A DNA stretch of 7,021 bases from Phycisphaeraceae bacterium (lineage in GTDB: Bacteria > Planctomycetota > Phycisphaerae > Phycisphaerales > Phycisphaeraceae): contig JADZET010000187.1 in NCBI GenBank assembly GCA_020850375.1, positions 1-7,021 of the forward strand, read 5' to 3'. The notes beneath the pieces are model-generated. The model was given only the letters and a program-made list of their open reading frames with translations, was not told the DNA's origin and did no database searches. The position numbers were made by a program, and so were the translations under genes. Below are positions 1-5,213 of this stretch, in pieces; position 1 is the first letter of the stretch, and the number at the start of each line of letters is the position of its first letter.

Positions 1-35
1 GACCACCGGTTCATGGCTTCAAAGATGTAGCCCAT
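1..35 (-). CDS. Start of a downstream operon gene, possibly a BY-type tyrosine kinase (partial)
   Basis: Only the first 11 codons plus 2 nt are inside the window, reading MGYIFEAMNRW. The ATG shares its A with the TAA stop of the ATPase gene (TAATG, 37-33). An AGGGA Shine-Dalgarno (47-43) sits 7 nt upstream, so this is a real, translationally coupled start. The opening resembles the 'M-x-x-I-[FY]-E-A-[LM]-x-R' N-terminus common in CpsD/CapB/EpsG-type autokinases. In known exopolysaccharide loci these work with a Wzz/GumC co-polymerase that lacks its own kinase domain, which is the case here. The start is well supported. The kinase identity is inferred from 11 residues and context and could be wrong. 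Confidence 0.6.
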   Translation of the reverse strand, partial: MGYIFEAMNRW

Positions 36-913
36 TAGAAATTCCCTGCCAGTCGCATGGGCGCCGGTCCGACGCCGGTGTCAGCCGAGGGGCGGTCGAG
101 GTTGGGGATCATGTCCGCGGCGACGCGGCGGACGATCCCAAGATCGATCTGCCGTGCCTCCCGGACGAAGCCCAGCAGCAGACAGTTGTCACAGATGACG
201 TTGATCAGGCGCGGGACGCCGCCGGAGAGGCTGTAGATCTTGTGGACGGCCTCGGCGTCGAACCCGACGCGCGGGTGCTTGGGGTCGGCGCTGGCGGCGC
301 GCAGGCGGTGGTCGATGTAGGCGTCGGTGTCGGCCAGGTTCAGGGGCGCCAGTTCCTTGGCCAGGACGATCCGCTGGCGCAGGGCGGCCTGGCGGGGCGT
401 GCGGATGCGCTCGCGCAGCTCGGGCTGGCCGACCAGGACGATCTGGACGAGCTTGTCGGTGGCGGTGTCCATGTTCGACAGCAGGCGCAGCTCGTCGAGG
501 GCGTCGTCGCTGAGGGTCTGGGCCTCGTCGACGAGCAGGACAATCGGGGTGCCGGCGCGGAGCTGCTCGATGAGCGTGTCGCGGAGGCGTTCGAGCATCC
601 GGCCGTGGTCGTCGGCGCGGCGGACGGGCAGGTCGAGGTTGCGCAGGACCTGGCGGATCAGGCCGTCGCGGTCCTGGTGGCCCCAGCTCAGGTGGACGAT
701 CGAGGCGTCGCCGCAGCGCTGGCACATGGTCCGGCCGACGGTGGTCTTGCCCGAGCCGATGTCGCCGGTGATCAGGACCAGGCCCTTGCGCATGCGGATG
801 GTGTACTCGATGGCCGCCAGGGCCTCTCGGTGCTGGTCGGAGGCGAAGAAGAACCGCGGGTCGGCGGTGTTCTCGAAGGGCAGGAGCTTGAGGTTGTAGA
901 ACTCGTGGTACAT
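35..913 (-). CDS. ExeA/GspA-like AAA ATPase of an exopolysaccharide (XrtA-type) cluster
   Basis: A 292-residue P-loop ATPase of the ExeA/GspA (AAA_22) type. The N-terminus MYHEFYNLKLLPFENTADPR is the typical family opening ('F-Y-x-L-x-x-x-P-F'). Walker A is GDIGSGKT (50-57), Walker B is IVLLVDEAQ (124-132), a sensor-1-like strand ends in LVGQPEL (160-166), candidate arginine-finger residues lie in LRQRI (178-182), and the GGVPRLIN motif (231-238) closes the module. No transmembrane segment or peptidoglycan-binding domain is apparent, so it is probably cytosolic. Close relatives are the 'XrtA-associated ATPases', thought to energise or regulate polysaccharide assembly; their exact role is not established. 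A GTG start at 922 would overlap the preceding TGA (GTGA). I chose ATG 913 because AGGAG lies 8 nt upstream and the family starts there. The gene is 5 nt from the co-polymerase stop and overlaps the next start by 1 nt. Confidence 0.9.
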   Translation of the reverse strand: MYHEFYNLKLLPFENTADPRFFFASDQHREALAAIEYTIRMRKGLVLITGDIGSGKTTVGRTMCQRCGDASIVHLSWGHQDRDGLIRQVLRNLDLPVRRADDHGRMLERLRDTLIEQLRAGTPIVLLVDEAQTLSDDALDELRLLSNMDTATDKLVQIVLVGQPELRERIRTPRQAALRQRIVLAKELAPLNLADTDAYIDHRLRAASADPKHPRVGFDAEAVHKIYSLSGGVPRLINVICDNCLLLGFVREARQIDLGIVRRVAADMIPNLDRPSADTGVGPAPMRLAGNF

Positions 914-918
914 CAAGC

Positions 919-2613
919 TCACTCCTGCCCGCCGGCGTCGCTGACAGGGTCGGTTTCGAGGTCAACGTTGGCCACGGCGGCCGGGGCGTCATGGGGGTCC
1001 GTGAGGACCGAGGCCGGGACGCCGGCGAGCTTCTTGAGCAGCTCGGGGCGTTCGAGGTTGAAGTAGACGGCGGCGGTGACCAGGCCCAGGGCGGCGGCCA
1101 TGGCGGTGAGGTTCAGCGGGTAGACGACCAGCTGCCGCAGGCGGCGGATCCGCAGCTCGCGGTCGCTGATCAGCTCGCTGACCGAGCCGAGCACGGGCAG
1201 CTCCAGGGCCTCGGCGAGCTGGGTGGAGCGGCGGAAGGTCTCGTCGGTGCGGTGGGCCCAGTAGACGCTCGAGGCGCCGGCGAACAGGCCCAGGGTCAGG
1301 GCGGCGATGATGACCTGGCTGAGCTGCGGCGAGACGGGCAGGCCGATGCTCGCGCAGGGGCTGATGAAGCTCAGCCGCACGCCGCGGTCGTCGCTCTCGG
1401 CGGCCAGGAGCATGTCCAGGCGGCGGAGGTTGTCCTCCCAGAAGGAGAGCTGGCGCTGCTGCTCGGTGATCTGGCGCTCGAGCTTGATGTACTCGGCGCG
1501 GACGGGGAACATCTGCTCGGTCTGCTTCTCGGCCGCGGCGATCTGGCCGCGGATCGAGGCGACGCGCTTCTCGGTCGCCAGCAGGTCGGCCCGGGACTGG
1601 GTGAGGGTCATCTCCAGCTCGTCGCGGTGCGGGTTGGAGGTCAGCGAGCGCTGGGTGACGATCTCCTGCTCGGTGTCGGCGGCCTGGGTCTCGAGGTCGG
1701 CGATCCGCTGCCGCAGGGCGACCATGTCCGGGTGGCGATCGGTCATGTGCAGGGTGGTGATGTTCTGCTGGAGCTGCGACCGGGCGAGGGTCAGGTCCTT
1801 CTCGATCTGGTCCAGGACGGGGTTGCGCTGGCGGACGGTGGTGGGGGTCTGCTGGGGGGTCTGGCCCAGGGCCTGTTCGAGGGCCTGGATCTGGACGGTC
1901 AGGCCCTCGTGCTTGTTGTTCAGCTCGGTCTGCTCGGACTTGAGTTCGACGAGGGTGGTCTGGAGGTTGTTGGGGCTGTTCGGCAGCAGGTCGGCGTTCT
2001 GGATCTCGAAGGTGAGCTTGCGGTTCTCGAGCTGCTCGATGGACAGACGGCTTCGGGCGACCTCGCGATGGAAGAAGTCGGCGCTCTGGCGGACGCGCTG
2101 CTCGATCTTCTTGCGGGCCTGGTTGATGTAGTTCTCGATCAGGGCGTTGACGGCCCACTGGCCGAAGGCCGGCCTCTCGCTGACGAGGCTGACGCGGACC
2201 TGCTCGAGCTCGGTGGTCGAGATCTCGAAGTTGATGCCCAGCTTGCGGAGCAGCAGCTCGCGCAGCGCGGGCAGGTCGTTGGTGGTCACGCCCAGGTCGG
2301 CCATGAGCCCGGGGTCGGCGCTGAGCTGCTCGATGACGGCGCCGACGGCGGTCAGGCCGGCAAGCTCCTTGTAGAGCGAGGCGCGCTGGTCGACGTAGGC
2401 CTTGTTCGAGGCGCGGTTGACGATCTCGTTCATGACCACGTCGGTGCGCCGCTCGAACATGGCGGCGGCGGAGTACTTCTTGGGCAGGAGCATGCTCGCG
2501 AGCAGGACGACCAGCACGGCGACGAAGCCGGTGAAGATGAATCGCCGGCGGTGGAGCATGAGGATGCTCCAGGCTTCGAGCAGCGGTTCATTCTGGCCGT
2601 GTTTGCGGGTCAT
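919..2613 (-). CDS. Wzz/GumC-type polysaccharide chain-length co-polymerase
   Basis: A 564-residue inner-membrane polysaccharide co-polymerase that should set chain length and link synthesis to export. Residues 1-24 are cytosolic. TM1 (about 25-43) is followed by LPKKYSAAAMFERRTD, the usual Wzz start of the periplasmic domain. Long heptad-like helical stretches (about 180-250, 265-325 and 330-400) form the extended coiled-coil region. TDRHPDMVALRQRIADLE (291-308) matches the GumC-family 'HP-x-M/V' motif. A proline-containing stretch (GLPVSPQLSQ, 424-433) leads into TM2 (about 431-452) and then WAHRTDETF. An unusual third hydrophobic stretch (about 496-517) precedes a 47-residue acidic tail. 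There is no Walker A motif, so the kinase domain is not fused here. AGGTG lies 4 nt before ATG 2613. The gene begins 48 nt after the export-lipoprotein gene and ends 5 nt before the ATPase start. Confidence 0.9.
   Translation of the reverse strand: MTRKHGQNEPLLEAWSILMLHRRRFIFTGFVAVLVVLLASMLLPKKYSAAAMFERRTDVVMNEIVNRASNKAYVDQRASLYKELAGLTAVGAVIEQLSADPGLMADLGVTTNDLPALRELLLRKLGINFEISTTELEQVRVSLVSERPAFGQWAVNALIENYINQARKKIEQRVRQSADFFHREVARSRLSIEQLENRKLTFEIQNADLLPNSPNNLQTTLVELKSEQTELNNKHEGLTVQIQALEQALGQTPQQTPTTVRQRNPVLDQIEKDLTLARSQLQQNITTLHMTDRHPDMVALRQRIADLETQAADTEQEIVTQRSLTSNPHRDELEMTLTQSRADLLATEKRVASIRGQIAAAEKQTEQMFPVRAEYIKLERQITEQQRQLSFWEDNLRRLDMLLAAESDDRGVRLSFISPCASIGLPVSPQLSQVIIAALTLGLFAGASSVYWAHRTDETFRRSTQLAEALELPVLGSVSELISDRELRIRRLRQLVVYPLNLTAMAAALGLVTAAVYFNLERPELLKKLAGVPASVLTDPHDAPAAVANVDLETDPVSDAGGQE
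922..926 (-). promoter_or_regulatory. Shine-Dalgarno that decides the ATPase start
   Basis: On the minus strand AGGAG occupies 926-922, with 8 nt to ATG 913. The upstream GTG (922-920) overlaps the AGGAG itself and has no Shine-Dalgarno of its own at a usable distance. The site lies within the last codons of the co-polymerase gene, so the two are likely translationally coupled. Confidence 0.7.
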
Positions 2614-2661
2614 GCTTCACCTGTCATCCGCCCGGGACATTCTGGACGGGGGTCATGGCGA

Positions 2662-3432
2662 TCAGTCATTGTTGTTGTTGGGCCCGTAGGCGCCGCTGGC
2701 GTCATAGATGTCGGCCGGTCCGCGGACCGTCTCGGCCAGCGGGCGGATCGGCAGCAGCAGCTGCTGGAGGCCCAGGCCGACGGCGGCGAGCGGGTTGGCC
2801 GGGACGTAGATGACGTCGCCGTCGAGCAGCTGGGCGTCGAGGGCGGTCTCGCCGCGCTTGACCATCTTGTTCAGGTCGACGGTCATGCGGCGGACGAGCT
2901 TGCCGTCGGCGCTGGGGCGCAGGACCTGGACCTTGGAGGGGTCGGCCAGACGGGTCGGCTGGGCCAGGGCCATCATGCTCAGGACGGAGTTGGTGCCGTT
3001 GTAGGTGTAGCTGCCGGGGGTCGAGACCTCGCCGAAGACGTAGATCTTCTTGCTGTTGAAACGGACGACGTGGACCGAGACGTCGGCGTCCTCGTAGAAG
3101 GTGGCGGCCAACTCATGCAGCTCGCCGGCGACCTGCTCGGTGGTCTTGCCGCTGACGAAGACGGGGCCGAGCAGGGGGAGGTTGATCCGGCCGTCGGGGG
3201 CGATCATCTCGGAATGGCCGTCGATCTCACGGACACGACGCGAACGGACCATGATGACGTCGGGCGGTTCGAGCACGTAGGACGAGGCGGAGACCACCGG
3301 GCGGGGCTGCTGGATGAAGGCGGCGTAGTCGGTGTATCGCGGCGCGCAGCCGGCCAGGACCGCCAGCAGCGCGACAATCGCCAGGCCCGGGGGGCGGCGA
3401 CGAGGCTTGGCGAGTTGGATGCGTCCGTTCAT
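2662..3432 (-). CDS. Polysaccharide export outer-membrane lipoprotein (short Wza/GumB type)
   Basis: A 256-residue OPX lipoprotein, predicted to form the periplasmic/outer-membrane exit for the polysaccharide. A basic n-region (KPRRR, 9-13) and a hydrophobic helix (about 16-27) end in the lipobox LAGC, with lipidated Cys29. The Poly_export domain spans about 50-126 (YVLEPPDVI at 52-60; DGRINLPLLG at 80-89). One SLBB-like domain starts at KKIYVFGEVSTPGSY (128-142) and runs to about 205. It is much shorter than E. coli Wza (379 aa) and nearer to GumB-like proteins, with a single SLBB and a leucine-rich helix near the C-terminus (LGLQQLLLPI). The tail ends in GPNNNND. The frame is open to 3483, but ATG 3432 is chosen because AGGAG (3446-3442) precedes it by 9 nt and the signal peptide then has normal length. 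It follows the sugar-transferase stop by 29 nt. Confidence 0.9.
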   Translation of the reverse strand: MNGRIQLAKPRRRPPGLAIVALLAVLAGCAPRYTDYAAFIQQPRPVVSASSYVLEPPDVIMVRSRRVREIDGHSEMIAPDGRINLPLLGPVFVSGKTTEQVAGELHELAATFYEDADVSVHVVRFNSKKIYVFGEVSTPGSYTYNGTNSVLSMMALAQPTRLADPSKVQVLRPSADGKLVRRMTVDLNKMVKRGETALDAQLLDGDVIYVPANPLAAVGLGLQQLLLPIRPLAETVRGPADIYDASGAYGPNNNND

Positions 3433-3461
3433 GACGGTCGTCTCCTGGTCGGGCGGTGGGA

Positions 3462-4124
3462 TCACAACGCCATCCGGTCCCACAGCCGTGGCACGGTCAG
3501 GAACATCAGCCTCAGGTCCTCGAGGAACCCGAGCCGACGGATGTAAAGAAGGTCGAAGGCCAGCTTCCGGCGCGCGCCGGAGAGGTCATTGGTGTAGCCG
3601 TTGCAGACCTGGGCCAGCCCGGTCAGGCCGGGCTTGGTCGCCAGGCGGCGGTCGATGCCGCGGATGTGCCGGCGGAGCTCGCGGTGGATCTCCGGCCGCT
3701 CCGGACGCGGGCCGACGAGGCTCATCTGTCCCCGCAGGATGTTCCAGAGCTGGGGCAGCTCGTCGAGGTGGGCCTTGCGGATCAGGGCGCCGCCGCGGAT
3801 CACCCGCGGGTCGCCGGGGCGGGCGAACTGCGCGTCGCCGGTGGGCTCGGCGTTGACGGACATGGTTCGCAGCTTGTAGATGCGGAAGAGCCAGCCGTCC
3901 TGCCCGACGCGCCACTGCTGATAGAACACGGGGCGTCCGTCGACGAGCAGGATCCAGCACACGCCCAGGGCCAGCAGGGGAGCGCTGACGATCAGCCCCA
4001 ACGCCGAGCCGACGATGTCGACCCATCGTTTGCCGGCCGAGAACATCACGCTCCGCCGCGGCCTGCGACGGCGCGGAGGAGCAATGATTCCGCCGGGTGT
4101 GCTCTGAGTTGGTCTCTCACGCAT
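3462..4124 (-). CDS. Initiating sugar transferase (undecaprenyl-phosphate phosphoglycosyl transferase)
   Basis: A small monotopic phosphoglycosyl transferase (bacterial sugar transferase family, 220 aa from this start) that moves a sugar-1-phosphate from a nucleotide sugar to undecaprenyl phosphate and so begins each polysaccharide repeat unit. Numbered from ATG 4124, it shows the re-entrant membrane helix (about 36-62), [14 protein letters not shown] (65-78), FRIYKLRTM (80-88), the catalytic Asp-Glu pair in [11 protein letters not shown] (D121, E122), MSLVGPRPE (134-142) and [10 protein letters not shown] (164-173). The helix-breaking 'SP' of well-studied members reads 'AP' here. The long WcaJ/WbaP N-terminal membrane region is absent; instead there is an Arg/Pro-rich leader. 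Starts are ambiguous: GTG 4133 and ATG 4124 have weak ribosome sites, while ATG 4046 has GGAG 4 nt upstream and would remove the leader. The donor sugar cannot be read from sequence. It is the first gene of the operon. Confidence 0.9.
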   Translation of the reverse strand: MRERPTQSTPGGIIAPPRRRRPRRSVMFSAGKRWVDIVGSALGLIVSAPLLALGVCWILLVDGRPVFYQQWRVGQDGWLFRIYKLRTMSVNAEPTGDAQFARPGDPRVIRGGALIRKAHLDELPQLWNILRGQMSLVGPRPERPEIHRELRRHIRGIDRRLATKPGLTGLAQVCNGYTNDLSGARRKLAFDLLYIRRLGFLEDLRLMFLTVPRLWDRMAL

Positions 4125-4166
4125 GCTGCGCACTCGTCAAGTCGTCGGCCTACACTGCGGCCTCAA

Positions 4167-4198
4167 AAGTCGCTATCGACGTGTGATGGCAGCGACTT
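4167..4198. repeat. Inverted repeat upstream of the exopolysaccharide operon
   Basis: AAGTCGCT (4167-4174) and AGCGACTT (4191-4198) are perfect 8-bp inverted arms around 16 nt. A second, outer pair, CTCAAAA (4162-4168) and TTTTGAG (4214-4220), flanks and partly shares it. The repeat lies 43 nt upstream of the sugar-transferase ATG, on the leader side of the operon. It could be an operator for a dimeric regulator or a 5'-UTR hairpin; the sequence does not say which. I found no convincing -35/-10 pair for the operon in this region. Confidence 0.45.
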
Positions 4199-4233
4199 AA
4201 CCGTCGGTATTGATTTTGAGCCCTGTTCAGGTT

Positions 4234-4259
4234 GGGGCGGCGGGGGAGGCTTGGGGGGG
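4234..4259 (+). other. G-run tract with G-quadruplex potential
   Basis: Plus-strand G runs at 4234-4237, 4242-4246 and 4253-4259 (the last a run of seven that can be split into two tracts) satisfy the usual four-tract quadruplex pattern with short loops. The tract lies in the non-coding gap between the exopolysaccharide operon and the tRNA gene. The same last G run could instead pair with a C run at 4311-4316. Formation in vivo is unproven. Confidence 0.35.
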
Positions 4260-4337
4260 CTGCCCGGCCCCGTAAGGGGCGTGAATCGCCAGGGGCGATC
4301 CCGTTTGACTCCCCCCGGCGCGCGACGGTGTGCGTCG
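4253..4337 (+). other. Cluster of hairpins that may fold as a three-way junction (candidate structured RNA)
   Basis: Two adjacent perfect hairpins are visible: GCCCC-GTAA-GGGGC (4267-4280), whose plus-strand loop is a GNRA tetraloop, and ATCGCC-AGG-GGCGAT (4285-4299). GGGGGG (4253-4258) can pair with CCCCCC (4311-4316) to close both into a junction. A third hairpin, CGACG-GTGTG-CGTCG (4323-4337), follows. I do not recognise a known riboswitch, SRP RNA, 6S RNA or tmRNA. High GC makes chance stems common, so this is only a candidate. The GNRA loop favours the plus strand. Confidence 0.25.
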
Positions 4338-4385
4338 ATGTCCCCTGGCCGCGTCTTATCGGAACGTCTGTCGAAACGGCGAAGG

Positions 4386-4414
4386 TTGACCCTTGCGGCC
4401 CGCTGACTTAGAGT
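4386..4414 (+). promoter_or_regulatory. Sigma70-like promoter for tRNA-Arg
   Basis: TTGACC (-35, 4386-4391; 5 of 6 consensus bases), a 17-bp spacer, then TAGAGT (-10, 4409-4414; 4 of 6). Transcription would begin near 4421, about 8 nt before the mature tRNA 5' end. The stretch between the -10 and the likely start is GC-rich, as is common for growth-rate- and stringently controlled stable-RNA promoters. It is the best sigma70-like match noted in the window. Confidence 0.7.
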
Positions 4415-4428
4415 CCGCCTGACGTGGC

Positions 4429-4502
4429 GCGCCCGTAGCTCAATTGGATAGAGCATCTGGCTTCGGACCAGAGGGTTGGGGGTTCGAGTCCCTCCGGGCG
4501 CA
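4429..4502 (+). tRNA. tRNA-Arg (anticodon UCG)
   Basis: A complete 74-nt cloverleaf. The acceptor stem pairs GCGCCCG with CGGGCGC, the D arm is GCTC-loop-GAGC, and the anticodon stem is TCTGG/CCAGA with loop CTTCGGA and anticodon TCG at 4463-4465. The variable loop has 5 nt, the T arm is GGGGG-TTCGAGT-CCCTC with one G-U pair, and A4502 is the discriminator. The anticodon reads CGA and, by wobble, probably CGG arginine codons. CCA is not encoded, so it must be added after transcription. The next gene starts 38 nt downstream with no separate promoter evident, so read-through transcription is possible. Confidence 0.96.
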
Positions 4503-4522
4503 TTCTTTATTCATCCGGGCGC
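4493..4522 (+). repeat. Direct repeat of the tRNA 3' end
   Basis: TCCGGGCGC occurs at 4493-4501 (the 3' side of the tRNA acceptor stem) and again at 4514-4522, with 12 nt between. The second copy contains the whole CGGGCGC strand able to pair with the 5' acceptor strand GCGCCCG. It also sits in a small hairpin, ATCCG-GGCG-CGGAT (4513-4526). It may be a relic of integration at a tRNA 3' end, or chance. Confidence 0.4.
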
Positions 4523-4540
4523 GGATTAAGAGGTCGGGGC

Positions 4541-5188
4541 ATGGCCGCAGCGTGGATCGACGTGACGCTGACGATCCGCCAGGGCATGGTCACCTGGCCG
4601 AGCGATCCCGTTTACCAGCGTGAGCTGTTCGCCGGCATGGCCGGCGGGGCGCCGTGCAACGCCTCGATGCTGCACATGACCGCTCACACCGGCACGCACA
4701 TGGACGCGCCGCGCCACTTCGTGGCCGACGGCAAGACGATCGAGCAGGTCCCGCTCGACGCGGTGATGGGAGTTGTGAAGGTTATCCGTGTCCACGATCC
4801 TGTGGCGGTCACGCCGGAGGAACTGGGGCGTCACCGACTCGAGCGCGGGGATCGCATCCTATTTAGGACGCGGAATTCGGACACGACCTATGGCGATGAG
4901 CCGTTCAATCGGAAGTTCGTTTCGATCCGGCGCGACGCGGCCGAGATGCTCGTGCGCACGGGGGTGCGGACGGTGGGGGTGGATTATCTGTCCGTGGGAG
5001 CGATCGACGGCGACGGCGTGCAGACCCATCAGGTGCTGCTGGGCGCCGGACTGTGGCTGATCGAGGGGCTGTACCTGGCGGAGATCGAGGAAGGGCAATA
5101 TGAGATGGCGTGCCTGCCGTTGAAGATCGAGGGCTCGGACGGGGCGCCGGCGCGGGTGCTGCTCCGCCGGATCGACGAATCGCGGTAA
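4541..5188 (+). CDS. Cyclase family metal hydrolase (kynurenine formamidase/KynB-like)
   Basis: A 215-residue protein of the cyclase/KynB fold (PF04199-type), whose best-known members are metal-dependent kynurenine formamidases that hydrolyse N-formylkynurenine. The signature HTGTHMDAPRHF lies at 49-60, giving the expected metal ligands H49, H53 and D55 and the catalytic-type H59. H163 and E175 (in QTHQVLLGAG and LWLIEGL) keep the 12-residue spacing of the remaining ligands in characterised KynB. PLKIEGSDGAPARVLL (193-208) is the usual C-terminal strand of the family. No signal peptide is seen, so it is likely cytosolic. AAGAGG (4528-4533) lies 7 nt before ATG 4541. No kyn or trp genes are nearby, so the true substrate is open; family members also act on other amides and lactone-like substrates. 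It converges on pabB with 12 bp between stop codons. Confidence 0.88.
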   Translation: MAAAWIDVTLTIRQGMVTWPSDPVYQRELFAGMAGGAPCNASMLHMTAHTGTHMDAPRHFVADGKTIEQVPLDAVMGVVKVIRVHDPVAVTPEELGRHRLERGDRILFRTRNSDTTYGDEPFNRKFVSIRRDAAEMLVRTGVRTVGVDYLSVGAIDGDGVQTHQVLLGAGLWLIEGLYLAEIEEGQYEMACLPLKIEGSDGAPARVLLRRIDESR

Positions 5189-5213
5189 TCCGTCAGATTT
5201 TCAGGGATTATCG
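5183..5213. terminator. Hairpin between convergent genes, possible bidirectional terminator
   Basis: CGGTAATCC (5183-5191) pairs with GGATTATCG (5205-5213) over 9 positions with one G-T wobble, around a 13-nt loop. The stem includes the TAA of the cyclase gene and surrounds the TGA of pabB. No T tract follows on either strand, so it is not a classical intrinsic terminator. It may act as a 3'-end barrier or pause site. Confidence 0.35.

Noticed and set aside
919..2613. Co-polymerase fused to a tyrosine kinase
   Set aside because: There is no Walker A or A' motif after TM2; the C-terminus is only a short linker, a third hydrophobic helix and an acidic tail.
2664..2679. Short GTT triplet repeat at the end of the export-lipoprotein gene
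   Set aside because: Only a few units, encoding an Asn-rich C-terminal tail; too short to suggest phase variation.
991..3546. An 851-codon open frame on the plus strand, opposite the co-polymerase and export-lipoprotein genes
   Set aside because: It is a by-product of GC-rich codon bias. The minus-strand frames carry recognisable domains, lipobox and membrane helices, while this one is low-complexity (Gly/Ala/Val/Leu/Asp-rich) with no family resemblance.
4134..4260. A sigma54 promoter for the exopolysaccharide operon, as might be expected from proteobacterial PEP-CTERM regulation
   Set aside because: No TGGCAC-N5-TTGC-like element occurs on the minus strand. A plus-strand TGGCAG at 4187 lacks the -12 GC and faces the wrong way.
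4163..4456. A 97-codon minus-strand frame between the operon and the tRNA
   Set aside because: It runs into the tRNA gene, is compositionally odd (Arg/Pro-rich), and contains the hairpin cluster. No ribosome site or family resemblance supports it.
4295..4613. Shared 12-mer GCGATCCCGTTT at 4295-4306 and 4602-4613
   Set aside because: The second copy is inside the coding sequence of the cyclase and encodes ordinary family residues (SDPVY). The match does not extend on either side, so chance is likely.
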